64,000 nucleotides of DNA from Aristolochia californica. Lineage: Eukaryota > Streptophyta > Magnoliopsida > Piperales > Aristolochiaceae. Positions 11,483-20,564 of this stretch are shown here, piece by piece (within the stretch, counting starts at the first letter, position 1; each line of letters begins with the position of its first letter). The position numbers and the translations under genes are program-made. The notes beneath the pieces were generated by a model, which made no database searches, had not been told where the DNA came from, and saw only the letters and a program-made list of their open reading frames with translations. The DNA is taken from assembly GCA_029961685.1 (NCBI GenBank), contig JARWKL010000012.1:8711955-8775954 (forward strand). The letters are read 5' to 3'.

Positions 11483-11811
11483 TGTTAAGCACTTAGCCAA
11501 TACTACCTAAAAGACCGGCCTGTTAGGAGCGGAAGGCATAGGTAATTAACCCTAGAACCATAATAGTAAACCCTGCCCTCCCGAGCCGACGACCACGGCG
11601 GCCTTAACACAGCAACGAGGACTGGGTCAGGAGCCCATACTCCCTTACGGCTCCCCGCCAGGGGCATGCAGTCCACCTGCGCATACGGGGACTCAAAGTC
11701 AGGACGTAGCTCCTATTCTGATACCAAATGTTAAGCACCTAGCCAATACTACCTAAAAGACCGGTCTGTTAGGAGCGGAAGGCATAGGTACTTAACCCCA
11801 TGACCATAACA
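11483..11811 (-). mobile_element. TRIM/SMART-like miniature LTR element
   Basis: Two 83-bp direct repeats (11483-11565 and 11729-11811; TGTTAAGCAC...CATAACA, the left copy ending CATAATA) flank 163 bp. On the minus strand the right repeat is followed, after two bases, by TGGTATCAGA (11717-11726), a primer-binding site. This gives a complete LTR / primer site / LTR layout in 329 bp, far too short to code. The internal part is GC-rich. A TSD around this element alone is not seen (ATCTT on the left, GTGTT on the right). Confidence 0.72.
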
Positions 11812-12188
11812 GTGTTATCGTATGGTCTTGGTCATGGTTACTTGCTTCCAAGTTTTTCATGTTAAGCTTCAGCAACTTCATGAGTCCAAGCAAATGAACA
11901 ACTTCATTTCGTGTTACATGTAAAGCCTGTGACAATAATCCAACACAGTCATCCATATAAGAAGAGAAACATTCAAACTTGTCAGTAATACGGTTATTTA
12001 GCACTTTTTTTTGGTCATGGTTACTTGCTTCCAAGTTTTTCATGTTAAGCTTCAGCAACTTCATGAGTCCAAGCAAATGAACAACTTCATTTCGTGTTAC
12101 ATGTAAAGCCTGTGACAATAATCCAACACACTCATCCATATAAGAAGAGAAACATTCAAACTTGTCAGTAATACGATTATTTAGCACA
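11812..12188 (-). repeat. Tandem duplication of a 59-codon captured exon segment
   Basis: Two copies about 183 bp apart (12188-12012 and 12005-11829) encode nearly the same segment, beginning VLNNRITDKFECFSSYMD and ending NLEASNHDQ. They differ by very few bases, for example E versus D after YMD. The segment is rich in heptad-like leucines (LLGLMKLLKLNMKNLEA), suggesting coiled coil. The last few codons before the miniature LTR read DHTITLL. Confidence 0.9.
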
Positions 12189-12390
12189 CTGAATCCTGCC
12201 AAAAAATTTGGGATGTAAAATGAGATACTTCCAGAAATATCTCCAGCACTTCTCTCACTGTTCTCCACTAGAGGATTTAGATTGTCTCCATTTTCTGGGC
12301 CCAAATATAGTTTGGCCATGTGAGGATAATTCTCAATGTCAAGGCAATTTTGAAGCCAATCAGAACCTTTCTCCACAAATTGTGTTCTTA
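12189..12390 (-). pseudogene. Captured fragment of an unidentified gene
   Basis: The open frame upstream of the duplicated segment reads TMEEIRTQFVEKGSDWLQNC, then MAKLYLGPENGDNLNPL and SISFYIPNFLAGFSV, in the same frame as the methyltransferase fragment. It does not resemble the methyltransferase family, so a second gene is probably joined here. Long coiled-coil Golgi/trans-Golgi proteins are one candidate, from memory of similar leucine-rich segments; this is a weak guess. There are no regulatory signals of its own. Confidence 0.45.
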
Positions 12391-12850
12391 TTTCTTCCAT
12401 GGTGAAATGGGTATCATCACAATCAAATGTAAGATTGCGTGCAAGATCAATTGCTGCTTTACTGTAAGCAGTTCCCGACATGTCACAAAACCCTTCTTTT
12501 TCAAGTTCCTAGAGAAGGACACCATGTCCAGTGCCAATGTCAAGGACACTCCAACTAGACAACCAGTTGTTGACCTCTTCAACTGACTCACATTTGGAGC
12601 TGGCTTCATCAGCAAGATTCTGTGTACAATTGTTGGATATGTTGACGCACAAAATTTTGGTCCAATTGACAACAATCTCCATAACTTCAGATCCAAACCA
12701 AATTTCACCTACATGACCATGCTCATAAAAATTTTCCAGGTCATCTGCATACGCAACTTCCCAATAGCTTTGCAAGCCTAACATAGAAGGCTCAACTCCA
12801 TCATCTGCCTCATCCTTGGCAGATCTATAATTAGACGCAGCAGGGAAGGT
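12391..12850 (-). pseudogene. Captured methyltransferase fragment (METTL10/EFM4-like)
   Basis: The minus-strand frame gives SMLGLQSYWEVAYADDLENF, YEHGHVGEIWFGSEVME, then the S-adenosylmethionine-binding motif I WSVLDIGTGHGVLL, a stop codon (TAG, 12509-12511) and ELEKEGFCDMSGTAYSKAAI. This order matches the N-terminal half of the plant protein family related to METTL10/EFM4, class I methyltransferases that methylate lysine of elongation factor 1A. In intact members the later motifs follow; here the sequence switches to unrelated protein after about 12390. The in-frame stop, missing C-terminal half and location inside a retroelement make it a dead duplicate. Exons appear joined without introns in the part seen, consistent with capture from RNA. 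Confidence 0.7.
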
Positions 12851-13517
12851 TCCAACGGAAAGCACCTGAATGGTCTGAATTGCCAATGAATCACAGAAGA
12901 ACTTGCACTCCTCTAGAAGGCCGATTCTACCATCTAAACCAGTTGTAATTAAAAAGGAATTAAAATGCCATCCAACATCCATTTGGCAGAATCCCAATTT
13001 GCCAATTTGACAATGCCCTCCCAAAAAAATAAGCCCAATTTGAAGGCAGCGTTGCTGCTGCTCCGGGCCTGGGAGCCCCATCCATTGCATGGAAGAATCG
13101 AATTGAGTGGAAAATAGAGGACGTTGTAAAGGCTTACCCACGATTGCGTGGACGAGGGGGTTCCCCACTGGCTAGCCGAGAAGGAGATTGAGACTGATTG
13201 CAGTTGGCCGGAAGCCAACTCCCCCCGAAAAATTTTTTGAAGCCGCGCCCACCCAATTTGGAATTTGGGTTCCCTCGGTTCTGCCAAGAGGGGGACGACG
13301 AGTGGGAGGGAATGGTTGGAAGTCACATCCCACCGGACATGTTTTCGACGGCGCTTCCTCTTTTTTCGGTGGAATCTTGTGGCTGCCGGAGCTGGTCGAT
13401 GTACGGAGATAGAGGAGGAAGGGTTGAATTGCTTCGCCGTGACCGAGGAAGATGAGAAGACTTCCATCTGCGGTGCTGGAAGAGGTGTAGCTGGCCGTGA
13501 GAAGGTGACTTGGGAGG

Positions 13518-14127
13518 TCAAACCCATCGACGGGATTGGGGCAGAAATTTCTGCTGATTTCCCAAAATCTGGGTCCTTGTCATTTGATTTCGGGATTTTG
13601 AAAATCTCTTCTGAAAGGGCGAGCTTTCAGACTTGAGGGGGACCTGTAAACGGTGTTCCGTGGGTGTCGCCGAAGGGATTTCGTGATATTCTTTTGATTT
13701 AGGACATGTTGAGTCCCCAATTTCGGAGGTCATCGTCGCGAAATTGACGCCAGTGGTCGGCACTGGTGGAGGTGAGGGTGGTTGGTGGTGCTGAGGCATT
13801 TGGGGTGAATCTGGATTTGAGGTTTCCCCCAAATCCTTCGCAAGAGTCTTGGTCGGTAGATGGAATGTAGCCAAAGCCTTGGCGTTACCCTTTTTCCTGT
13901 CAGAGACAGTTTTTCCATGGGATGCCTCTCTATACCTCTTCATTCGCCATAATTTTACTCCGTCGGAGATATCTTCTCTGAAGAATACCTCTCTGTACTC
14001 CGTCGTCAACCAATATTGCACCCAGCCAACACGCCACATCTGTATACTTTCCAGCGTCTCACCATCTTCAACCATTTCACGGACTTGTCTGTGCATTGCC
14101 AAATATGGGTCTTCGATGGCCATCATG
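13518..14127 (-). pseudogene. Gag-like first ORF of the chimeric insertion
   Basis: The open frame begins a few bases after the primer site (ATG near 14127) and runs to 13518, about 204 codons. The N-terminal third is helical and charged (YLAMHRQVREMVEDGE, GWVQYWLTTEYREVFF); the rest is rich in proline, serine and basic residues (PPSPPPVPTTG). Position directly after the primer site suggests a degenerate gag or leader peptide. No zinc knuckle, protease or polymerase follows. I do not recognise the family. Confidence 0.5.
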
Positions 14128-14132
14128 TTCCT

Positions 14133-14144
14133 GCTCTGATACCA
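14133..14144 (-). other. Primer-binding site of the chimeric insertion
   Basis: The minus strand reads TGGTATCAGAGC, two bases downstream of the LTR end at 14147. Confidence 0.88.
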
Positions 14145-14146
14145 GT

Positions 14147-14517
14147 TGTTACGGTCCCGGATCTGACACAAGGATTCTTTGGGAGGATCTGGGGTCTGCC
14201 ACGGGTTACGGGTCTTCCAAGCATTACCATAGGGATAGTAGGAAAACATGGGGAAGACGAAGATCAATGGAGGATGAAAGAATACGTGGGTTTTTTAGGA
14301 AAACCCTAACCTCGGATCTAACCTCTTTACGCTAGATTTAACCTAATTCTTAATACTTCAATGCTTGTATTTCTCATTACTCATACCCCTTAAATAGGGT
14401 TCACCCTGTTAGGGTTTAAGAGAAACTATTACAAAAATACCCCTATGGCTTAAAACTGAAATAAATAAAGTAAATTAAAGAAAACACTAAAATAATAATG
14501 TTATTGCGTGCATAAAA
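14147..14517 (-). repeat. 5'-truncated LTR (family A-like)
   Basis: On the minus strand the LTR contains a TATTTAAGG promoter region (14388-14396) and ends ...CCGTAACA at 14147. Its start (TTTTATGCACGCAATAAC) lacks the TG terminus. It aligns by position (TTTTATGCA then CCATAGGGG) with the interior of the U3 of the LTR at 19731-20564, so perhaps 100 bases of U3 are missing. Confidence 0.65.
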
Positions 14518-14522
14518 ATCTT

Positions 14523-15396
14523 CCTCACGCACAGCAGATCATCTCAACCCTCATCCACCGCCACCACCTCCTCCCCTGCGCCAAACACCTCCACCTCGTG
14601 GGGGTATCAATCCAGCACCCCCTACCGTGCCCAGGTACACAAAGCTTGATTTTCCAACGTATGATGGGTCTTCCGACCCTTTAATGTGGTTACACAGGTG
14701 TGATCATTTCTTTTCCAATCAAGGAACTCTGCCCGAGGGCAAGGTTCAATTAGCTGCCTTCCACATGCTCGATGAAGCGCTTATGTGGTTTTATCAATTC
14801 AAAAACGAGTTTGTGGTCTATGATTGGGAATTTTTCAAGGAAAATTGTATGCTACGGTTTGGTCCTCCACTTCACAGCAACCCAGTTGGGGATTTGGTTA
14901 ATTTAAAACAGCTTGGAACTATAGAACAATATCAAAAATTGTTCTAAGAAAAACTTGCCCGTGCAAGTCATTTGGTGCGACCTGAACTTTATGTCAGTTT
15001 GTTCACTGCTGGCCTTGTTGAACCACTTCGCCTAGAAGTGGAATTGGAAGCCCCCACCTCCCTAGCCCACGCCATGAATTTGGCAAGAGCATTGGACACC
15101 AAACAGCTCCTCTTCCGAGATTCATTAACCAAACGTCCCCCATGGCAACCTCGCCCACAACCCACTGGCCCTTTTTCCACTAACCCAAGGCCTCAACCCC
15201 ACACCCCCTCTCCAACACCACCACCTGGATTTATCAAACGTCTTACAAAAGCAGAAATTGATCAAAAAAGGGCTCAGGGACTATGTTTCAATTGTGATGA
15301 AAAATTTGTAAGGGCCCATCAATGCAAAAGATTTTTTTGGGTAGAAATAGAAGACCCCTCAGAGGATGACTTTCAGGAGGATGTGGACCAAACTGT
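14523..15396 (+). pseudogene. Gag (capsid and zinc knuckle), family B
   Basis: Continues the frame interrupted at 11482. It carries the capsid-like start PRYTKLDFPTYDGSSDPL, WLHRCDHFF, AAFHMLDEALMWF, one stop near 14946, then a proline-rich linker and the nucleocapsid knuckle GLCFNCDEKFVRAHQC (C-x2-C-x4-H-type, with a second half KRFFWVEIED). The sequence ends at 15396 without protease or the rest of pol, where element 1 resumes. The start lies at an insertion junction, so there is no start codon of its own. Confidence 0.85.
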
Positions 15397-15401
15397 GGAT
15401 A

Positions 15402-16993
15402 TCGGTACGGTCTAACCACCACCACATCTGAACCTGGTTTTAAATAGATCATATGGTCATAGTGCCTCAAGGAAGGCAATCCTGAAGGCTCGTGGAAGAG
15501 GTCTGAGAACTTGTCGAGGAGTTTGTCCATAGTATTGTCCAGTTGGTCCTGTGTGTAGATGGTATGAAGGTGATGGGGCTTGTCCACTTGACTACCTTGT
15601 AATAGCACTTGGCGTCCGCCCATAGCAAAGCTCATAGTTAACGCAGAGAAGTCCCACAAGATCGGTTCCAATGTTTGTAACCATTTGATGCCCAATACCA
15701 TATCAAATTCTGCCAAAGGAATTACAAAAAAATTTGAATGAAAGAAAGACGTACCAATTGAGAATTTTACCGCTTTTCTGATCCCATAGCTTGGGACTTT
15801 CTCCCCATTGGCCATTGAAACTGTGGTTGTTGGGTGAGGATGGATCTACAACCGAAGATGTTGAGCAGTTGTTAAACTGAGAAAATTGTGCTTATTGCCC
15901 AAATCCACGAGTCCCATGAGTTCCTGGTCCATGACTCGAGCTCAGACTTGCATAGTTTTTGCCAATTTCTGCCATGTAATGGCATTTAGAGAAATTTCTG
16001 GTGGGTCCTCCTCAATAGGACCATCACTGTAGTCTATTTCCTCGGCTTCCTCTACTTCGAGCCAGAACAATCGTTTACATTGATGGCTTGCCCTGTATGG
16101 TTCATCATCGTTGTAGCACAGGTTCTTGGACCTCCGTTCCGCCATCTCCAAACTTGTTAATTTTCTAATATACTGCGATGGTGGATTGCTAGGGCATGTC
16201 TCAGCTGCAAGAGTAGTGATCAGATTATTTTTTGGTGGTGTTAATGCTGGATGTGCCACTTGAGGGGAAGTATTTCACCTCCCTTGCCAAGGCGTAGAAG
16301 TGTTCTGGTCCCCTTGCCAAACTGGTCTTCAAAGTTGAAGCCATTGCCTTTGTTCCATTGCTCGAGCTAAATTCATTGCCCGAGCCAAGTCTAAAGGTGA
16401 GTGAAGTTCCACCTTAGCCTCAGAGATTTATTGAGGCCTGTTGTAAATAAGTTGACTTGCTGGTCTACCCGCACCAATCGGCCAGCTCGAGCCAATATTT
16501 CTTGGAATTGTTTCAAAAACAGTTCAACAGATGCGGTTTGTCTCAACAACACCAAATCTCCTAAGGGGTTTCTGTGGGCGGGAGGGCCAAATCTAATTGT
16601 GCATAACTCTTTAAATTCCTCCCAATCCAACACTAATCTTTCTAGTTCCACTTGATGAAATCATAGTTGTGCCTCATCTAGCATGTGGAAGGCAGCTAGT
16701 CCCACCTTGTCAAACTCAGCAGTCCCTTGATTTGAAAAATAATTCTCACATCTATGCAACCAAATTAAGGGATCGATTGACCCAATAAATGTAGGAAAAT
16801 CCAATTTTGTATACCTGGGTATTGTGCCTCCACTCTGTGGTGCATGGATTGGGGTGTGCCCAACAAACTGCTCTTCCCTTGGGCTGTGCAAATTATCCTC
16901 CCCCCTTCGGTCAGGTGATGCGAACAAAGGTTGGTTTTACAAACCAACCTTTGTTCGCATCATCTGGGGTAGTGTGTCACTCTGCCATGATAT
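15402..16993 (-). pseudogene. Gag and protease of Gypsy element 1
   Basis: The minus strand reads gag in pieces: PRYTKLDFPTFIGSIDPL and WLHRCENYF (16927-16661), LCTIRFGPPAHRNPLGDLV (16651-16391), then a knuckle remnant LCYNDDEPYRASHQC, in which one cysteine of the pair is aspartate (16259-15942). The protease part has FDMVLGIKWLQTLEPILWDF (15815-15600), with the upstream DSG active site in decayed sequence near 15900. The frame continues into the N-terminus of reverse transcriptase (PGSDVVVVRPYRYP) and stops at insertion (b). Frameshifts separate all blocks. Confidence 0.85.
16917..16961. repeat. Perfect 21-bp inverted repeat, 3-base spacer
   Basis: The arms GATGCGAACAAAGGTTGGTTT (16917-16937) and its exact reverse complement (16941-16961) are separated by TAC. 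It lies in the gag of element 1, close to the insertion site at 16998. It is far longer and cleaner than expected in this decayed surrounding. Confidence 0.95.
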
Positions 16994-16998
16994 CAGAC

Positions 16999-17373
16999 TG
17001 TTATGGACTCCATAGTCTCGAGAGTAATTAGTAGACGTAGCTGGTAGAATATGTAATTTCAAGCTTTATTCCATTAGCATGTTTTATGTAATTTCCTTGA
17101 AACTTATGGCCTCTTGTTTGGCCTGTGTTGGTGTCGTTTCCTAATCCTTTTATAGGGACATCGGGTTATGAATGAATTAAGCATTGGTCAATTAGAGTAA
17201 ACGAGGTCGGATTCTCTCTCTGACGAGGTCCAACGCTGAGCTCCTTCGAAAGGTTCAAACTGTTACAACAATAGGTCGTTCTAAGCATTCCAAATCATCT
17301 TCAACGTCACCATTCAATCTGGAATCTAGAGGTGATCGTCGGGTGACTCGATACATGGCAAGAGAACACAACA
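16999..17373 (+). repeat. LTR family B, left and inverted copy
   Basis: 375 bp, TGTTATGGACTCC...GAGAACACAACA. It is followed by ACTTGGT, i.e. the 3-base spacer and the first four bases of the primer site, then directly by protease sequence of the opposite strand. Confidence 0.9.
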
Positions 17374-17380
17374 ACTTGGT

Positions 17381-18812
17381 GCAACCATTTAATCCCCAAC
17401 ACCGAGTCAAATCCAGCGAGTGGAATGACTAAAAAGTCTGTCACAAATGTGTGGCCTTCAATTTCAAAAGGTACATCAGTGCAAACTCCAGCACTTGAAA
17501 TTTTTTCTCCATTCACTACCGAGACCGACATTCCAGTGTTCTTCTGAATCGGTAAGCCCAGTTGGTGTGCTGCTGGTTGGCTAATAAAGTTGTGGGTACT
17601 GCCTGAGTCCACTAAGGCCAAAAACTATAGGTGGTGGAAGGTAGCTCGGACCTGCATTGTGTTGGTGTTGTGGAGTCCGGTCATAGCATGGAGGGAAATT
17701 TCAGGTTCTTCCAGCTCAGGCTGGACAACCTCTTCCAACGGTGTAGGCTTGTCTGAATCATCCACCTCTAACCAGAATAGGCGTTTGCGTCTATGACCCT
17801 GTGTGTATTTCTCATCACAATTATAACATAAGCCGTTGGCCCTTCGTTGCTCTATCTCTGGTCTGGACAGGCAACGAATGTATTGTGGTGGGGGTGCCTT
17901 GGCCACCTCCGATATGGAGGTCGTAGTAGTGCCTTGGCGCTGTGGTGATGCAAAGGTGGGTGGGGCAGCAGGGGCAACCCGACCTGTCCATGGAGGCCTA
18001 CGCCCCAGGGACTCTTTTAAGACCCATTGTTTAGCATCTAAAGTGCAGGCAAGATTCATGGCATGTGCTAGGTCCGGTGGGTCGTGTAATTCCACTTCAA
18101 GACGAAGGGCCTCAACTAATCCAACAGTGAATAAATGCACATATTGAGTAGGATGCACATACCTACTGGCGCGGGTCAGCCATTCCTGAAATTGTTTTTG
18201 ATACGCCTCGATGGAATCGGTCTGTTTTAAATTGACCAAATCGCCCAAGGGATTGCTGCGGGCGGGGGGACTGAATCTTAACATGCAATAATCCTTGAAA
18301 ATCTCTCAATCGTGGATATGATGCTCTGAATCAAACTAATGGCACCATAGTTGTGCTTCGTCGAGCATGTGGAAGGCGGCTAAAGGTACCTTGTCCTCTG
18401 CTTGTGTTCGTTGTTCCAAAAAAATTGGTCACATCTATGTAACCAGACCAGAGGATTGGAGGAGCCATCATATGTGGGAAAATCTAACTTGGTATACCTA
18501 GGAACCGTGGTGGGGCTGGGGCCATGGCCACCCCCAGCAGTTGGGTGGGGTGGACGCCTGGGCATATGCGGAGGGGGTGGATGAAGAGGTGGTTGTTCGG
18601 TGGTTCCGTTAGAGCTTCCAGGTAGAGCAGCCTCTCTCGCAAACCATTCCCCAATCCGATGATTTATCTGCATGATTGCATCTTTGAGTTCCACCATTTC
18701 ATTCCGGAGGGTGTTTGTACGAGTTTGGCCTTCTAGCCGAACTTCATCAATGAGATTTCGAAAATCAATGGGAGAAGATGAATCGCCGATAGTGGTCCTG
18801 TATGATACCAAG
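17381..18812 (-). pseudogene. Gag and protease start of insertion (c)
   Basis: The minus frame starting in the LTR (MTRSMAREHNNLVSYRTT, 18844) covers a helical N-terminus, a proline-rich linker and PRYTKLDFPTYDGSSNPL. After a frameshift near 18380 the frame 18284-17625 continues with MLRFSPPARSNPLGDLV, a long capsid helix region and the knuckle GLCYNCDEKYTQGHRR, where arginine stands at the usual final cysteine. The next frame (17621-17381) has the aspartic protease motif ALVDSGSTHNFIS and AGFDSVLGIKWL, and is cut there by the inverted LTR. All of pol downstream of protease is absent. The primer site is degenerate (TGGTATCATACA). Confidence 0.88.
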
Positions 18813-19187
18813 TTGTTGTGTTCTCTCGCCATGGATCGAGTCACCCGGCGATCACCTCTAGATTCTAGATTGAATGGCGACGTTGAAGAGGATTTGGAAT
18901 GCTTAGAACAACCTATTGCTGTAACAGTTTGAGCCTTTTGAAGGAGCTCAGCCTTGGACTTGTCAGAGAGAGAATCCGACCTCGTTTACTCTAATTGATC
19001 AATGCTTAATTCATTCATAACTCAATGTCCCTATAAAAGGATTAGGGAACGATGCCAACACAGGGCAAACAAGAGGCCATAAGTTTCAAGGAAATTACAT
19101 AAAACCTGCTAATGGAATAAAGTTGGAAATTACATATTCTACCCTCTGCGTCTACTAATTACTCTTGATGCTATGGAGTCCATAACA
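18813..19187 (-). repeat. LTR family B, right copy
   Basis: On the plus strand it reads TGTTGTGTTCTCTCGCC...GGAGTCCATAACA. It is followed on the minus strand by a 3-base spacer and a degenerate primer site, so it is the 5' LTR of the gag to its left. Confidence 0.9.
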
Positions 19188-19331
19188 CAGACTTCATGCT
19201 AGAGAGTCACTGGAGTTGCAAGTTAATGCCAAGAAGTTGTTCCAACTGCTGTCATGTTTCAGCTTGTGCATCTTGCACCTCTTTGATTATGCTTCTCAAT
19301 TCTTCATTGTTGGATGTATCCCCCATGTTAC

Positions 19332-19707
19332 TGTTAGGTTCTCTGGCCATGGATCGTGTCACCCAACGATCTCCTCTGGCTTCTAGATTGGATGACAAGG
19401 GAGAGAAGGATTTTGGATGCTTGGAACGACCTATGCTTGAGGAACGTGAGCTTTTGAAGGAGCTCCACCCTTAGGCCTTGTGAGAGAGAGTACCTGATCT
19501 CGTTTAGACTAAATTGGAGTAATGCTTACCCTTTTCATTAATCTCACGTCCCTATATAGGGAATTAGGGAAAGACACACATGGGCCTAAGCATGGGCCAT
19601 AAAGTTCAACCAAATTACAAGAAAACCACTAATGACTTAAAAGTGCAAATTACACAATCTATCCTCTTTGTCGACTAGCCACTCTAGATGCTATGGAGTT
19701 CATAACA
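19332..19707 (-). mobile_element. Solo LTR, family B, TSD GTTAC
   Basis: A 376-bp LTR flanked by GTTAC at 19327-19331 and 19708-19712. It sits between the primer site of element 1 and its gag start codon. This is an ordinary product of LTR-LTR recombination. Confidence 0.9.
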
Positions 19708-19715
19708 GTTACCCT

Positions 19716-19727
19716 GCTCTAATACCA
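19716..19727 (-). other. Primer-binding site of element 1
   Basis: TGGTATTAGAGC on the minus strand, one base different from the plant Met-tRNA consensus, three bases downstream of the LTR end at 19731. Confidence 0.85.
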
Positions 19728-19730
19728 CGT

Positions 19731-20564
19731 TGTTATGGTCCTTTGTCATGGATCGAGTAACTCGGCGTGGGATTGGTAAATCCAGCGTTGGGAGAAAGAG
19801 ATGCTACTCTCGGATATGAGGAAAGCAACCTCCTTTTTGCAGCTAGACTGTTGTTCTCGATAAGGGGCAGGGAGCCCTTGCTGTTGTTGTTCGGATGAGA
19901 GGGGAAGAGCCCCTTGCTGCTCACGGCTGCGAAGGGTTAGAACCCTCCTTGTTGTTGTTCAGGTTAGGGGCTGAAAAGCCTCTAACTTAGATAGTCCTCA
20001 AATAAGAGGTTTGGAGTCCCTAACCCTGTTGCTTGCTGGCTTTGAGGCTGAAGAACCTTTGATTTTGGCTGCTCTAGCTATAGTGGTTGGAAAGCCTCTA
20101 TCTTTGCTCAGAAAGAGAGAGAGAGACCCTCTCTTGCTGTTGTGGATCGATGAGAGGCTGAAGCCCCTGGTTGAACTCTGAAAAGGGAAAGAAATTCCCC
20201 CCTTGTTTTTGGTAAGGAGCAAGGTAAAGCCGAAATCAAAGAGAGAAGGAAGAAACTCAGATTCTAGAGGGAACCTGGACCTGGAGCTCATCAAGGAGAC
20301 CCCCAAACCCTAGAGCTCGTCAAGGAGAACTCCAAACCCTGTTTAACCTAATTCAAGACTTTCATTTTCTCATTCTCCTCCCCCTCTAAGTAGGATTTAT
20401 GCCAACATAGTTTTAGGGTTTAATTTTATAATTTTTCCCCTATGGTAATTTAACTTAAAATAATGCATAAAAACGAATTTAAAACAATATGAAAATAAAT
20501 CAATTTACTCAATGACTCAATGCACCTCCTTTGGATGACTCAATTAGCTATTGAGTCCTCAACA
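19731..20564 (-). repeat. 5' LTR of element 1 (family A)
   Basis: This 834-bp LTR reads TGTTATGGTCC... on the plus strand and ends ...GTCCTCAACA. The segment of repeated CTTGCTGTTGTTGTTCGG-like blocks (19870-20170) is R/U5-like and purine/pyrimidine biased. A relative is the solo LTR at 56748-57518. Confidence 0.82.

Larger units (their letters stand above)
11483..14517 (-). mobile_element. Chimeric gene-capturing insertion (a) with TSD ATCTT
   Basis: It is inserted in the gag of insertion (b). ATCTT occurs at 11478-11482 and 14518-14522, and removing the insert restores the gag frame without loss of a codon. Read on the minus strand it contains: a partial LTR (14517-14147), a primer site (14144-14133), a gag-like open frame of about 204 codons (from about 14127), host gene fragments (about 13530-11812), and a complete miniature LTR element (11811-11483) whose LTR forms the left end. 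The two ends do not match: the left is a proper TG end, while the right ends in GCGTGCATAAAA and looks like an LTR truncated at its U3 start compared with 19731-20564. No 9-bp TSD or long inverted termini are seen, so it is not a Pack-MULE. Confidence 0.7.
10926..15396 (+). mobile_element. Single-LTR Gypsy insertion (b) with TSD GGATA
   Basis: The insertion starts with a complete LTR (10926-11302) and primer site, continues into gag, and ends abruptly inside the gag linker at 15396 with no 3' LTR. GGATA is found both at 10921-10925 and 15397-15401, and deleting one copy plus the insertion rejoins the reverse transcriptase frame of element 1 exactly. It belongs to the same family (B) as 16999-19187 and 19332-19707. 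A second insertion (11483-14517) sits inside its gag. Confidence 0.75.
16999..19187 (-). mobile_element. Inverted-LTR Gypsy insertion (c) with TSD CAGAC
   Basis: It is flanked by CAGAC at 16994-16998 and 19188-19192. The left end is a family B LTR in plus orientation (16999-17373) plus seven bases of leader (ACTTGGT). The right end is a family B LTR in minus orientation (18813-19187). Both outer termini are therefore the U3 start (TGTTATGGACTCC). Between them, on the minus strand, lie primer site, gag and part of protease. Removing the insert and one CAGAC makes the gag leader of element 1 continuous. Confidence 0.82.
9596..20564 (-). mobile_element. Ty3/Gypsy element 1 (host of a nest of insertions)
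   Basis: One minus-strand Gypsy element can be followed through the region: 5' LTR 19731-20564, primer site 19716-19727, gag start near 19707, gag continuing 19331-19188 and 16998-15942, protease 15815-15402, reverse transcriptase from 10925, RNase H to 9600. The pieces are separated by insertions at 19332-19707, 16999-19187 and 10926-15396. Each is flanked by an identical 5-bp repeat, and removing them restores collinearity. Integrase and the 3' LTR are missing because element C1 interrupts at 9596. Stops and frameshifts in every domain show it is dead. Confidence 0.8.

Noticed and set aside
11483..14517. Pack-MULE or Helitron as the vehicle for gene capture
   Set aside because: There are no long terminal inverted repeats, no 9-bp duplication and no Helitron hairpin/CTRR end. 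Primer site, LTR pieces and a 5-bp duplication point to an LTR-type insertion.
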